Origin: Desulfobacula sp964636495
GTDB taxonomy: Bacteria; Desulfobacterota; Desulfobacteria; Desulfobacterales; Desulfobacteraceae
Length of the DNA: 64,000 nt
Direction: 5' to 3'
Assembly: GCA_964636495.1 (NCBI GenBank)
Contig: CAZWSL010000002.1
Location: 62,001-126,000 of the forward strand
The position numbers and the translations under genes are program-made. Of this stretch, positions 1 through 7,190 are shown one piece after another. Each line of letters starts with the position of its first letter. The stretch's first letter is position 1. The notes under the pieces were generated by a model. The model saw nothing but the letters and a program-made list of their open reading frames with translations. It did no database searches and had not been told where the DNA came from.

Positions 1-112
1 CATATATTTTTTATTTAACGTGTTGTTTGATTCGTTTACCATGGCTTTCTGGAATGACCTGACAGTAAGGAAAAACAGATACGCCAGATTTTAATTTTTA
101 GGAGGAAATGAG

Positions 113-934
113 ATGAAAAAATTTTTAGTTACACTATTTGCAATGGCTTTTCTCTTTGTATCAGCACCGGTTTATGCTGACAGTATTGAACTTGCCAAAA
201 CATCAACCATTGAATCAATTCTTTCCAGTAAACAGATTCGTGTTGGATTTGAGTCTGGCTACTATCCCTTTGAAATGACCATGAAGAATGGTAAATTTAT
301 GGGTTTTGACATTGACCTTGGAAAAGCGCTTGCAAGATCCATGGGTGTTAAATTTGTTCCTGTTAATACAGCATGGGACGGTATTATTCCAGCACTTGTC
401 ACAAATAAAATTGATATTATTCTGGGTGGTATGACCATTACACAGGAGAGAAACCTCTCCATTAACTTTGCTGATCCCTATATCGTTATTGGCCAGGCTA
501 TCCTGTTGAACAAGAAACATGCCGGCACAATTAAATCATATAAAGATCTGAATGATCCTAAATATACGATTGTTTCAAGACTGGGTACAACAGGTGAGAT
601 GGCCTGCAAGAAAATGATTGCAAGGGCAAAATACAAATCTTTTGAAGCATCTTCAGAAGCAGCCATGGAAGTTATCCAGGGTAATGCAGATGCATTTATC
701 TATGACCTTCCTCTGATTGAGAAAATGCAGGCTCTTCATGGTAAAGGAAAAACCATTACAATCAGTGAACCTTTTACATATGAACCCCTTGCAATGGCTA
801 TCAGAAAGGGTGATCCTGATTTCCTGAATTTTCTGAACAATTTTCTGCGCCAGTACAGAGGTGATGGCAACTGGCAGAGATCCTATAACAAATGGTTTAA
901 AAGTACAGACTGGTTTGATAAAGTTGCAGAATAA
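113..934 (+). CDS. Polar amino acid ABC transporter, periplasmic substrate-binding protein
   Basis: The 273-residue product captures an amino acid in the periplasm and delivers it to the permease and ATPase encoded just downstream. It begins with a lysine pair, a hydrophobic stretch and a likely signal peptidase site after VYA (about residue 22). The mature part has the SBP_bac_3 family pattern: the RVGFESGYYPFE opening strand near residue 43, GFDIDLGKALA, and DIILGGMTIT, with length typical of the family. A strong AGGAGG lies 6 bases before the ATG, which fixes the start. The ligand cannot be told from sequence; glutamine, glutamate or another polar amino acid is likely from the family. A hairpin with a T-run separates it from the permease gene, as is usual where the binding protein is made in excess. 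Confidence 0.93.
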   Translation: MKKFLVTLFAMAFLFVSAPVYADSIELAKTSTIESILSSKQIRVGFESGYYPFEMTMKNGKFMGFDIDLGKALARSMGVKFVPVNTAWDGIIPALVTNKIDIILGGMTITQERNLSINFADPYIVIGQAILLNKKHAGTIKSYKDLNDPKYTIVSRLGTTGEMACKKMIARAKYKSFEASSEAAMEVIQGNADAFIYDLPLIEKMQALHGKGKTITISEPFTYEPLAMAIRKGDPDFLNFLNNFLRQYRGDGNWQRSYNKWFKSTDWFDKVAE

Positions 935-960
935 CCTCTTTGTATAGATTTAAGATCCGG

Positions 961-993
961 GCTGGCAGGATAATCTCCTGTCAGCTTTTTTTT
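961..993 (+). terminator. Rho-independent terminator or attenuator between binding-protein and permease genes
   Basis: A 10-base-pair stem (GCTGGCAGGA against TCCTGTCAGC, one G-T pair) with a 5-base loop is followed by eight T residues. It lies 27 bases after the binding-protein stop and before the permease gene of the same strand. Partial termination here would give more binding protein than membrane components. Confidence 0.8.
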
Positions 994-1037
994 AACCATC
1001 CCGAGCTTAACCGCCCGGGAAAAACAGAAGGTGTTTA

Positions 1038-2060
1038 ATGCTAATGGACTCAAAAATTTCAAATATTCAAAGGTTGAGCAATCCAGCAGCCTATGCAATG
1101 TCTGTAGCCGGTTTTGTAGCCTTGATGGTGATTGCAATAGGATCTGTTTACTATGCTACCTATACGGTGGACTATATATGGAGGTGGAATAAAATTCCAA
1201 AATATTTCGCATATATAGAAACCATAACTGTAAGAGCTGATTCCATTGGCGAAGTCAAAGAGATCATACCAAACGGTAAGAAAATTGACATGGTTATAAC
1301 AGATGATCTTGGTGATCATACATATACTTTTCCTGTAGATTCCTCTGAATTTGATGAAGGAGACATGATATCACCGGGTGAAATCATTGCTGAGTATAAA
1401 GGAGGATGGGTGCCCGGCATCCTTGCAATGGGTCTCTGGGTTACACTTAAAATCAGTCTGATTTCAACTATCATAGGCATCACTCTGGGAGTGCTTGGAG
1501 GAGTGGCAAGAGTTTCCGGAACCCCGATTCTCAAGTGGACATCCATTGTCTATGTTGAGATTATCAGGGGGTCACCGCTTCTGGTTCAGATCATGGTCGC
1601 ATATTTTGTTCTGGGTACGACAATCAATAAACTTCTTGAAATGAACGGATTTCCAAGGCTGGAACCTGAATGGTACGGTATAGCGGCTCTATCTGTTTTT
1701 ACGGGAGCCTATGTTGTTGAGATTGTCCGGGCAGGAATAGAATCGATAGACAAAGGCCAGGTGGAAGCAGCAAGATCTGCAGGCATGACTTATTTTCAGT
1801 GCATGTATTATATCATACTTCCCCAGGCATTGAAAACCATCCTGCCGCCCCTTGCAGGTCAGTTTATCAACCTTATCAAGGATTCATCACTTCTTGGCAT
1901 GATTACAATCAGGGAGCTTACAAAAGCAACCCGGGAAGGTATTACCACAAGTCTTCAGACATTTGAACTGTGGATACTCTGTGCAGCGCTTTACCTTATT
2001 ATAACCTTTTCACTCTCCATGGCAGTACAGTATATGGAACGGAGGACTTCAACAAAATGA
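1038..2060 (+). CDS. Amino acid ABC transporter permease with an added N-terminal extracytoplasmic domain
   Basis: This 340-residue inner-membrane protein forms the channel of the amino acid importer. The C-terminal 215 residues are a standard His/Glu/Gln-type permease, with the EAA loop around residues 235-255 (EAARSAGMTYFQ and following) contacting the ATPase. Unusually, a membrane segment at residues 18-40 is followed by roughly 80 mostly hydrophilic residues before the usual first helix (GILAMGLWVTLKISLI), so the protein is about 120 residues longer than typical relatives. By topology that segment should lie outside the cytoplasm; its short beta-like pattern with SPGEIIAEYKGG recalls a small barrel, which is inference. 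GAAGGTG precedes the ATG. Its TGA overlaps the ATG of the ATPase gene (ATGA). Confidence 0.9.
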   Translation: MLMDSKISNIQRLSNPAAYAMSVAGFVALMVIAIGSVYYATYTVDYIWRWNKIPKYFAYIETITVRADSIGEVKEIIPNGKKIDMVITDDLGDHTYTFPVDSSEFDEGDMISPGEIIAEYKGGWVPGILAMGLWVTLKISLISTIIGITLGVLGGVARVSGTPILKWTSIVYVEIIRGSPLLVQIMVAYFVLGTTINKLLEMNGFPRLEPEWYGIAALSVFTGAYVVEIVRAGIESIDKGQVEAARSAGMTYFQCMYYIILPQALKTILPPLAGQFINLIKDSSLLGMITIRELTKATREGITTSLQTFELWILCAALYLIITFSLSMAVQYMERRTSTK

Positions 2061-2788
2061 TAGAAGTTAAAAACATATATAAAACATTTTATGTCCCCCA
2101 CGAAGTCAAAGCCCTTGTAGATGTTTCAAATAAAATTGAAGCCGGGGAAGTGGTGGTTGTCATTGGACCTTCAGGCTCGGGTAAAAGCACTTTCCTCCGC
2201 TGCTTAAACCGTCTTGAAACAGCAGAACATGGTCAGATTTTTGTTGAAGGTGTTGATATCTACGATCCTAAAACCAATATTAATACAGTGCGTGCTGAAA
2301 TGGGAATGGTGTTTCAGTCATTTAACCTGTTTCCCCACCTGTCTATTCTCGGTAATGTAACAATTTCCCAGAAACTGGTAAGAAAAAGAAAGAAGAGAGA
2401 GCGTGAGGAAAAAGCAATGATGCTGCTTGAAAAAGTTGGTATTGCTGATAAAGCAAATGCTTATCCTGCAAATCTTTCAGGAGGACAGCAGCAGCGGGTT
2501 GCCATTGCCAGAGCCCTTGCAATGGATCCCAAAATCATGCTTTTTGACGAACCAACTTCAGCCCTTGATCCTGAAATGATCGGTGAGGTCCTCGACGTTA
2601 TGAAAACCCTTGCAAAAGAGGGGATGACAATGGTCTGTGTTACCCATGAAATGGGATTTGCAAGGGAAGTCGGCAACAGGGTTATCTTTATGGATCAGGG
2701 AGCAGTTGTTGAAGAGGGAACTCCGGAACATTTTTTTGAAAATCCTGAGCATGACAGGACAAAACTCTTTTTAAAGGAAATTTTGTAG
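2057..2788 (+). CDS. Amino acid ABC transporter ATP-binding protein
   Basis: The 243-residue cytoplasmic ATPase powers the importer. Visible motifs are Walker A (GPSGSGKST, about residue 34), the Q-loop (MVFQSFNLFPH), the signature LSGGQQQR, Walker B (IMLFDEPTSALDP) and the switch histidine (CVTHEMG). These place it in the GlnQ/HisP group. The reading frame is open further upstream, but the ATG at 2057 gives the normal MIEVKNIYK amino terminus and overlaps the permease stop by four bases, so translation is probably coupled. Paired with the two preceding genes this completes the transporter. Confidence 0.95.
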   Translation: MIEVKNIYKTFYVPHEVKALVDVSNKIEAGEVVVVIGPSGSGKSTFLRCLNRLETAEHGQIFVEGVDIYDPKTNINTVRAEMGMVFQSFNLFPHLSILGNVTISQKLVRKRKKREREEKAMMLLEKVGIADKANAYPANLSGGQQQRVAIARALAMDPKIMLFDEPTSALDPEMIGEVLDVMKTLAKEGMTMVCVTHEMGFAREVGNRVIFMDQGAVVEEGTPEHFFENPEHDRTKLFLKEIL

Positions 2789-2823
2789 GTATCTTTGATA
2801 AAGCATAGGCATTTCAGTGCAAA

Positions 2824-3651
2824 ATGAGTAAAAAACGAATCGGCATTGTTGTTAAAAATGATGATAAAGCTGAAAGAAAAGCAGAAGAGATTGAAAATCT
2901 GCTTAAGGATCAGTGTATCATAATAGATATCAGGAATCCAGAAAATAGGGATATCCTGGAAAATATTAAGAGTATTATTGTCCTTGGTGGAGACGGCACT
3001 TTTTTAAGTGCAGCCAGGTTCATTGAAAATCGTAAGATACCATTGATGGGTGTCAAATTCGGAGAGGTGGGTTTTCTTGCAGAGACCACTGAGGACAATT
3101 TATATCAGGAGATAGAGTTACTTCAGAAGGGCAGATATTTTATCCAGAAAAGAGCCCGCCTTAATGTCGGGGTGGTGCGCGGAGATAAGAAGATCATTGA
3201 TGTGGATGTGTTAAATGATGCTGTTATCAATAAATCAGCCTTATCCCGCCTTGCTTCCTGTGCTGTATATCTTGACTCGCACTATCTGACAACTTACAGA
3301 GCTGACGGTCTTATCCTTGCAACGCCAACAGGCTCAACAGCCTATTCACTTGCTGCGGGCGGTCCTGTTGTTGATCCTGCTGTGACCTCAATTATCCTTA
3401 CGCCAATATGTCCGTTTACACTGACAAACAGGCCTTTAATTATTCCTGATTCTACCAGGATTGAAATCCTGTTAAAAGGGAGTCCGGAAGATATGATCCT
3501 TACAATGGACGGTCAGGAGGGGTTTAAAATGGATCCGGGCGATAAAATCTTTATCAGAAAAAGCAGCAATTATGTCAGTATGATATCGTTTGAGAACCAG
3601 TCTTACTATAAAATTCTTAAAACCCGTCTTAAATGGAGCGGCGGCAGATAA
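2824..3651 (+). CDS. nadK: NAD kinase
   Basis: The 275-residue cytoplasmic enzyme phosphorylates NAD to NADP with ATP or polyphosphate. The diagnostic GGDGTFL motif is at about residue 56, with its Asp as catalytic base, and the second conserved block GSTAYSLAAGGPVV at about residue 172. Length matches bacterial NadK/PpnK. It follows the transporter ATPase by 35 bases on the same strand without a clear ribosome binding site, so it may be read through from the transporter transcript. It ends 5 bases from the convergent hydro-lyase small-subunit gene, with no hairpin between them. Confidence 0.95.
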   Translation: MSKKRIGIVVKNDDKAERKAEEIENLLKDQCIIIDIRNPENRDILENIKSIIVLGGDGTFLSAARFIENRKIPLMGVKFGEVGFLAETTEDNLYQEIELLQKGRYFIQKRARLNVGVVRGDKKIIDVDVLNDAVINKSALSRLASCAVYLDSHYLTTYRADGLILATPTGSTAYSLAAGGPVVDPAVTSIILTPICPFTLTNRPLIIPDSTRIEILLKGSPEDMILTMDGQEGFKMDPGDKIFIRKSSNYVSMISFENQSYYKILKTRLKWSGGR

Positions 3652-3656
3652 GCCTG

Positions 3657-4181
3657 TTAATAATGTTTGTCTGCGTAATCTACCCATCCCCCTGTCTGAA
3701 CCAGATCTTTATCAAACTGTGAAATCTGAAATGTAACGCGCTTAACATTACTCTCTGATTTAATGGTGAGTTCATATGTTTCCATATCCACAGAAATCAC
3801 TGTTTCCATTTGTGAGAATTCCTCAAAAATATCATTAATCATATCTTCTTGAAATTCAATGGCGAGCATGCCGCAGTTAAACATGTTCTGCCTGAATATT
3901 CTTGCAAATCCCGGAGCAATAACAAGATTGATATTGTTCACTTCAAGAGCCCATGGAGCGTGCTCCCTTGATGATCCGCATCCAAAATTATTCCTTGTAA
4001 CAATAACCGCTTTATCTTTGATATCTGTCCGGGGATTAAAACCTTCAAGTTTTAGATCTTCGAGCAGATGGGGTTTTAAGGCTGACTTTTTGATTTCGGT
4101 CAGATATTTTGCAGGGATTATTTCATCGGTATTGATATCTGACCTGTCCAGAAACAATACTCTGCCTGTAAATTTTTTCAT
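3657..4181 (-). CDS. Aconitase-family hydro-lyase, small (swivel) subunit, LeuD-like
   Basis: The 174-residue protein is the swivel domain of a two-subunit dehydratase of the isopropylmalate/homoaconitate type, partner of the gene just upstream. It shows DINTDEIIPAKYL at the amino end and the GCGSSREHAPWAL active-site loop around residue 70. The short loop after IIPA, which in characterised relatives helps choose the substrate, reads YLTE here. As I recall, isopropylmalate enzymes carry YLV[YM] and homoaconitases YLRT, so the substrate is open. No leuA or leuB is nearby. Candidates are 3-isopropylmalate, dimethylmalate or methylated citrate analogues; the name LeuD would be a guess. Confidence 0.85.
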   Translation of the reverse strand: MKKFTGRVLFLDRSDINTDEIIPAKYLTEIKKSALKPHLLEDLKLEGFNPRTDIKDKAVIVTRNNFGCGSSREHAPWALEVNNINLVIAPGFARIFRQNMFNCGMLAIEFQEDMINDIFEEFSQMETVISVDMETYELTIKSESNVKRVTFQISQFDKDLVQTGGWVDYADKHY

Positions 4182-4271
4182 TTTTATCTCCTTTTATAAC
4201 CAGGTCACACTGATCTGAAGAAATTATATACTGATTTTCCATATCAGTTTTTGGTTTTAACACTTTTTTAT

Positions 4272-5558
4272 TTAATTTGAAAAAAGTGGGGAATTGCTTA
4301 TTTCACCACTAATTGCACTGGCAGCAGCAGTTGCAGGGCTCATCAGATGAACGGTTCCCCCTTTTCCCATGCGGCCGTTGAAATTTCGGTTCGTCGTGGC
4401 TGCTGCAACTTCTCCCTCTGCAAGGACTCCGTTACTCATGCCGAGACAGGCACCGCATGTTGGATTGGTTACACAAAAACCTGAATCCATGAAAATTTTA
4501 ATAATACCCTGTTCCAATGCCCTGGAAAATATCTGTGGTGTTGCAGGAGAGACAATTCCTCTTACACTGGAAGCAATGGTCCTGCCCTTAAGAATTCGGG
4601 CTGCAGTTTTCAAATCCTCGAACCGCCCGTTCGTACATGAACCGATGTAGACCTGATCAATTTTTGTACCTTTCATCTCTGAAACAGGTTTTACATTATC
4701 CGGTTTGAATCCATAAGTTGTTAACGGCTCAAGATCGGTTATATCAATGGTTTTGCTTTTTGCATATACCGCATCTTCATCTGATCTGAATTTTGAAAAC
4801 GCTTCAAGGGCATGATCCTGATCTCTATAGTCTTTTTTAATAAAATCCCACAGATACTCAACAGTTGTTCTGTCAGGAAGGCATATGCCACTGGTGGCAC
4901 CAGCTTCAACAGCCATGTTTGAGAGAGTCATTCTTTGATCCATGGTCATTTCATCCACAATATTTCCACCAAATTCAATCACCATGTTAGTAGCCCCGTT
5001 TACAGTGAGCTGCCTTATCACTTCAAGAATTATATCTTTGGCAAATACACCTTTCTGCAGGTTGCCGATAATATCTATTTTATATGTTTCAGGGGTTTTA
5101 AAAGAGCAGACTCCCTTTAAAATACCAACTTCAAGATCTGTTGTGCCGACACCTGCGGCAAAAGCCCCGAAAGCACCATGCGTACAGGTGTGGGAATCAC
5201 CCATTATAATGGTAAACCCCGGGAGCACAAATCCTTTTTCAGGAAACAGAGCATGGCACACGCCATTTTGTCCAATATCAAAAAAGTCTTTAATGTTGTG
5301 GCGCTCTGCCCATTTTCTCATTATCTTACCCTGTATGGCTGTTTTAGAGTCCTTGGCAGGGGATACATGATCTATTACAGCCTTGATTTTATCTGGATCA
5401 AAAACCCTGTCTTTTCCTTTGGCTGCAAGATCCTGAATAGCTGCAGGGGTTGTAATTTCATGGCAGAAAACTCTGTCTATGTTTAATACATTAACATCTT
5501 TGCAGGGCTGATCTTTTAGATGTGTCTTAAATATTTTTTCGGCTATTGTTTTTCCCAT
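4272..5558 (-). CDS. Aconitase-family hydro-lyase, large [4Fe-4S] subunit, LeuC-like
   Basis: The 428-residue catalytic subunit isomerises or dehydrates a hydroxy-acid through a [4Fe-4S] cluster. The three cluster cysteines are visible in YIGSCTNGR (about residue 307) and in PTCGACLG (about residues 365-370). GDSHTCTHGAFGA is the family's substrate-binding block. Length fits the archaeal-type LeuC/HacA/DmdA group, shorter than classical bacterial LeuC of about 465 residues. It overlaps the upstream regulator gene by 32 bases and is followed by the small subunit 90 bases later, so the three form one operon. The specific substrate is not determined by sequence alone. Confidence 0.87.
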   Translation of the reverse strand: MGKTIAEKIFKTHLKDQPCKDVNVLNIDRVFCHEITTPAAIQDLAAKGKDRVFDPDKIKAVIDHVSPAKDSKTAIQGKIMRKWAERHNIKDFFDIGQNGVCHALFPEKGFVLPGFTIIMGDSHTCTHGAFGAFAAGVGTTDLEVGILKGVCSFKTPETYKIDIIGNLQKGVFAKDIILEVIRQLTVNGATNMVIEFGGNIVDEMTMDQRMTLSNMAVEAGATSGICLPDRTTVEYLWDFIKKDYRDQDHALEAFSKFRSDEDAVYAKSKTIDITDLEPLTTYGFKPDNVKPVSEMKGTKIDQVYIGSCTNGRFEDLKTAARILKGRTIASSVRGIVSPATPQIFSRALEQGIIKIFMDSGFCVTNPTCGACLGMSNGVLAEGEVAAATTNRNFNGRMGKGGTVHLMSPATAAASAISGEISNSPLFSN

Positions 5559-6162
5559 AGCTTCCTCCTGTGAGTTTATTGTTTTCTCCGAAATAGTCTT
5601 CCCCGTCTGCCGGTGTTACAATCCAGTATGCCTGAAATAATTCATCTGAAATATTTTTAATCACATGGGGAATCTGTGAAAAAAATGACACAGAATCACC
5701 TTTATGGATTTTATAGGAAGCTTCACCATAAAAAAGCTGTGCTGACCCGGTAACAACTATTCCAAGTTCACGTCCGAGATGACCGTCTTCAGGATTACCA
5801 CGCTGCTGCCCCGGTTCAAGCTCAAGGAAAAATGCGTTAAAGGAGTGTTTCCCTTTGTTCTGGCTGTCGCCGCAAAGCTGTTCATATTTAAACCCTTTTC
5901 TCTGGTAGGTTTTTCTATCTCCCTGTTTTACAATTTCAACCTTTGAACTGGTTTCGTAATCTTTAAAAAAATTATTGGGTGAAACACCATAGACTTCAAG
6001 AATAGCAAGAAGGGTATCAAGTGATGGCGAAATTCTGTTTCTCTCTATTTGTGAAAGTAAACTTGAACTGACACCTGCTTTTGTGGTCACCTCTTTAATA
6101 GTCAGGCTTCTTGAATTTCTTATTGCTCTTAAAAGAGCTCCCAGTTTTGTTTTCATTCTCAT
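5527..6162 (-). CDS. XRE-family HTH regulator with C-terminal cupin domain
   Basis: This 211-residue transcription factor carries a helix-turn-helix at residues 8-65 (LGALLRAIRNSRSLTIKEV, then GVSSSLLSQIERN) and a cupin beta-barrel at about residues 110-190. The cupin includes ELEPGQQRG, GRELGIVVTGSAQLF and a KGDSVSFFSQIPHVIKN block. Such proteins usually sense a small metabolite in the cupin and control adjacent metabolic genes. Here it is the first gene of an operon with the LeuC/LeuD-like enzyme, so the enzyme's substrate or product may be its ligand; that is inference. Either of two close ATG codons (6162 or 6156) could start it. A promoter with an overlapping palindrome lies just upstream and suggests self-regulation. 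Confidence 0.9.
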   Translation of the reverse strand: MRMKTKLGALLRAIRNSRSLTIKEVTTKAGVSSSLLSQIERNRISPSLDTLLAILEVYGVSPNNFFKDYETSSKVEIVKQGDRKTYQRKGFKYEQLCGDSQNKGKHSFNAFFLELEPGQQRGNPEDGHLGRELGIVVTGSAQLFYGEASYKIHKGDSVSFFSQIPHVIKNISDELFQAYWIVTPADGEDYFGENNKLTGGSYGKNNSRKNI

Positions 6163-6217
6163 CCGGCCTTTAATAAACTTTTGACAAATTAAATTTAGTA
6201 TAATTAATATTTATTTA

Positions 6218-6245
6218 ACTATACTTAAATATAGTAAGTTGTCAA
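6218..6245 (-). promoter_or_regulatory. Promoter and likely operator of the XRE-cupin/hydro-lyase operon
   Basis: Read on the minus strand there is TTGACA (6245-6240), a 16-base spacer and TATAGT (6223-6218). An imperfect 18-base palindrome, ACTATACTTAAATATAGT on the plus strand (6218-6235), covers the -10 and half of the spacer. A regulator bound here would block polymerase, which fits autoregulation by the first gene. Confidence 0.6.
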
Positions 6246-6415
6246 TGGCTTTTTATAGATTTCGTCTGTTCGTAGCCTGGTCATTTCAAAAGCTGATTCT
6301 GTTTTAGATTTGAAAGAGATGAGATAAAACTGTGATTTCCCGCTTCAAACAGCTGTTCCAATGAAAATAAGGTAAAATATCTCTGCCCGGGGATGGTACA
6401 TGATATTCCCGGAAT

Positions 6416-7036
6416 TCATTGAGACTCTATAAATTTGAATTGCAGCATCCCTTGGGAGTGATACTGGGATAATATTTTTTGAATGGTTTTACTGTTTTTT
6501 AACGCTATGGTGAATGTGTGCGTTATTTTATCTGTATAATCTGTCTTTTCAATTTCAATGATGAAATTTTTTATTAGATTCAGTAGAGTATCATTGAATT
6601 CATAGGATACATCAACACATATTTTAACACGTTTAATCTGCTTTTTCAGCCTTCTCAATTCTATTGTATTCTGCACAGAGAGGGAGTACGCTTCTATCAA
6701 CCCCTTTACCCCAAGCTTGACACCCCCGAAATGGCGAGTCACAACAGCTGCAATATGGGTCATGTTATGTTTCTGCAGCATATTTAACATGGGCCTGCCT
6801 GCAGTGCCTCCGGGCTCTCCTGCATCTGAACAGTGAAATATCTCTCCTCTATCTCCGTAGATATATGCCCAGCAGTTATGGGCTGCTGTTTTATTCTTCT
6901 TTGAAATTTCAGAGATAAAATACTTTGCTTCATCAATTGACTGAATATGCTCCATCGTGCATATGAAGATGGAGCGTTTTATTTTTACTATTGTGGTTCT
7001 CCGGCCTTTTATGGAATATAAACAGTGTTCATTCAT
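6416..7036 (-). CDS. YigZ/IMPACT family protein (UPF0029)
   Basis: The 206-residue protein matches the YigZ/IMPACT family. The N-terminal domain carries the hallmark KTAAHNCWAYIYG, then CSDAGEPGGTAGRPMLNML and VVTRHFGGVKLGVKGLIEAYS (about residues 50-130). A C-terminal domain of roughly 70 residues completes the usual length. The family is widespread and has been linked to translation or to nucleic acid binding, but its bacterial role is not settled. It stands alone between two minus-strand operons, with about 250 bases upstream of the regulator and 150 bases to the kinase below. No operon partner is evident. Confidence 0.88.
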   Translation of the reverse strand: MNEHCLYSIKGRRTTIVKIKRSIFICTMEHIQSIDEAKYFISEISKKNKTAAHNCWAYIYGDRGEIFHCSDAGEPGGTAGRPMLNMLQKHNMTHIAAVVTRHFGGVKLGVKGLIEAYSLSVQNTIELRRLKKQIKRVKICVDVSYEFNDTLLNLIKNFIIEIEKTDYTDKITHTFTIALKNSKTIQKILSQYHSQGMLQFKFIESQ

Positions 7037-7190
7037 ATGGATTAAAATTGAATTGAATCAGGCACATCTCTGGTGCCTGCAGGTTATAACAATCGTCAGA
7101 ATAATATATTTCAAATAAAAAAATTACCATTGATTTACGAGATAAAACTTCTCTTAATAAAGGGGTTGATCTTGCACTGCCGGTTTCACT

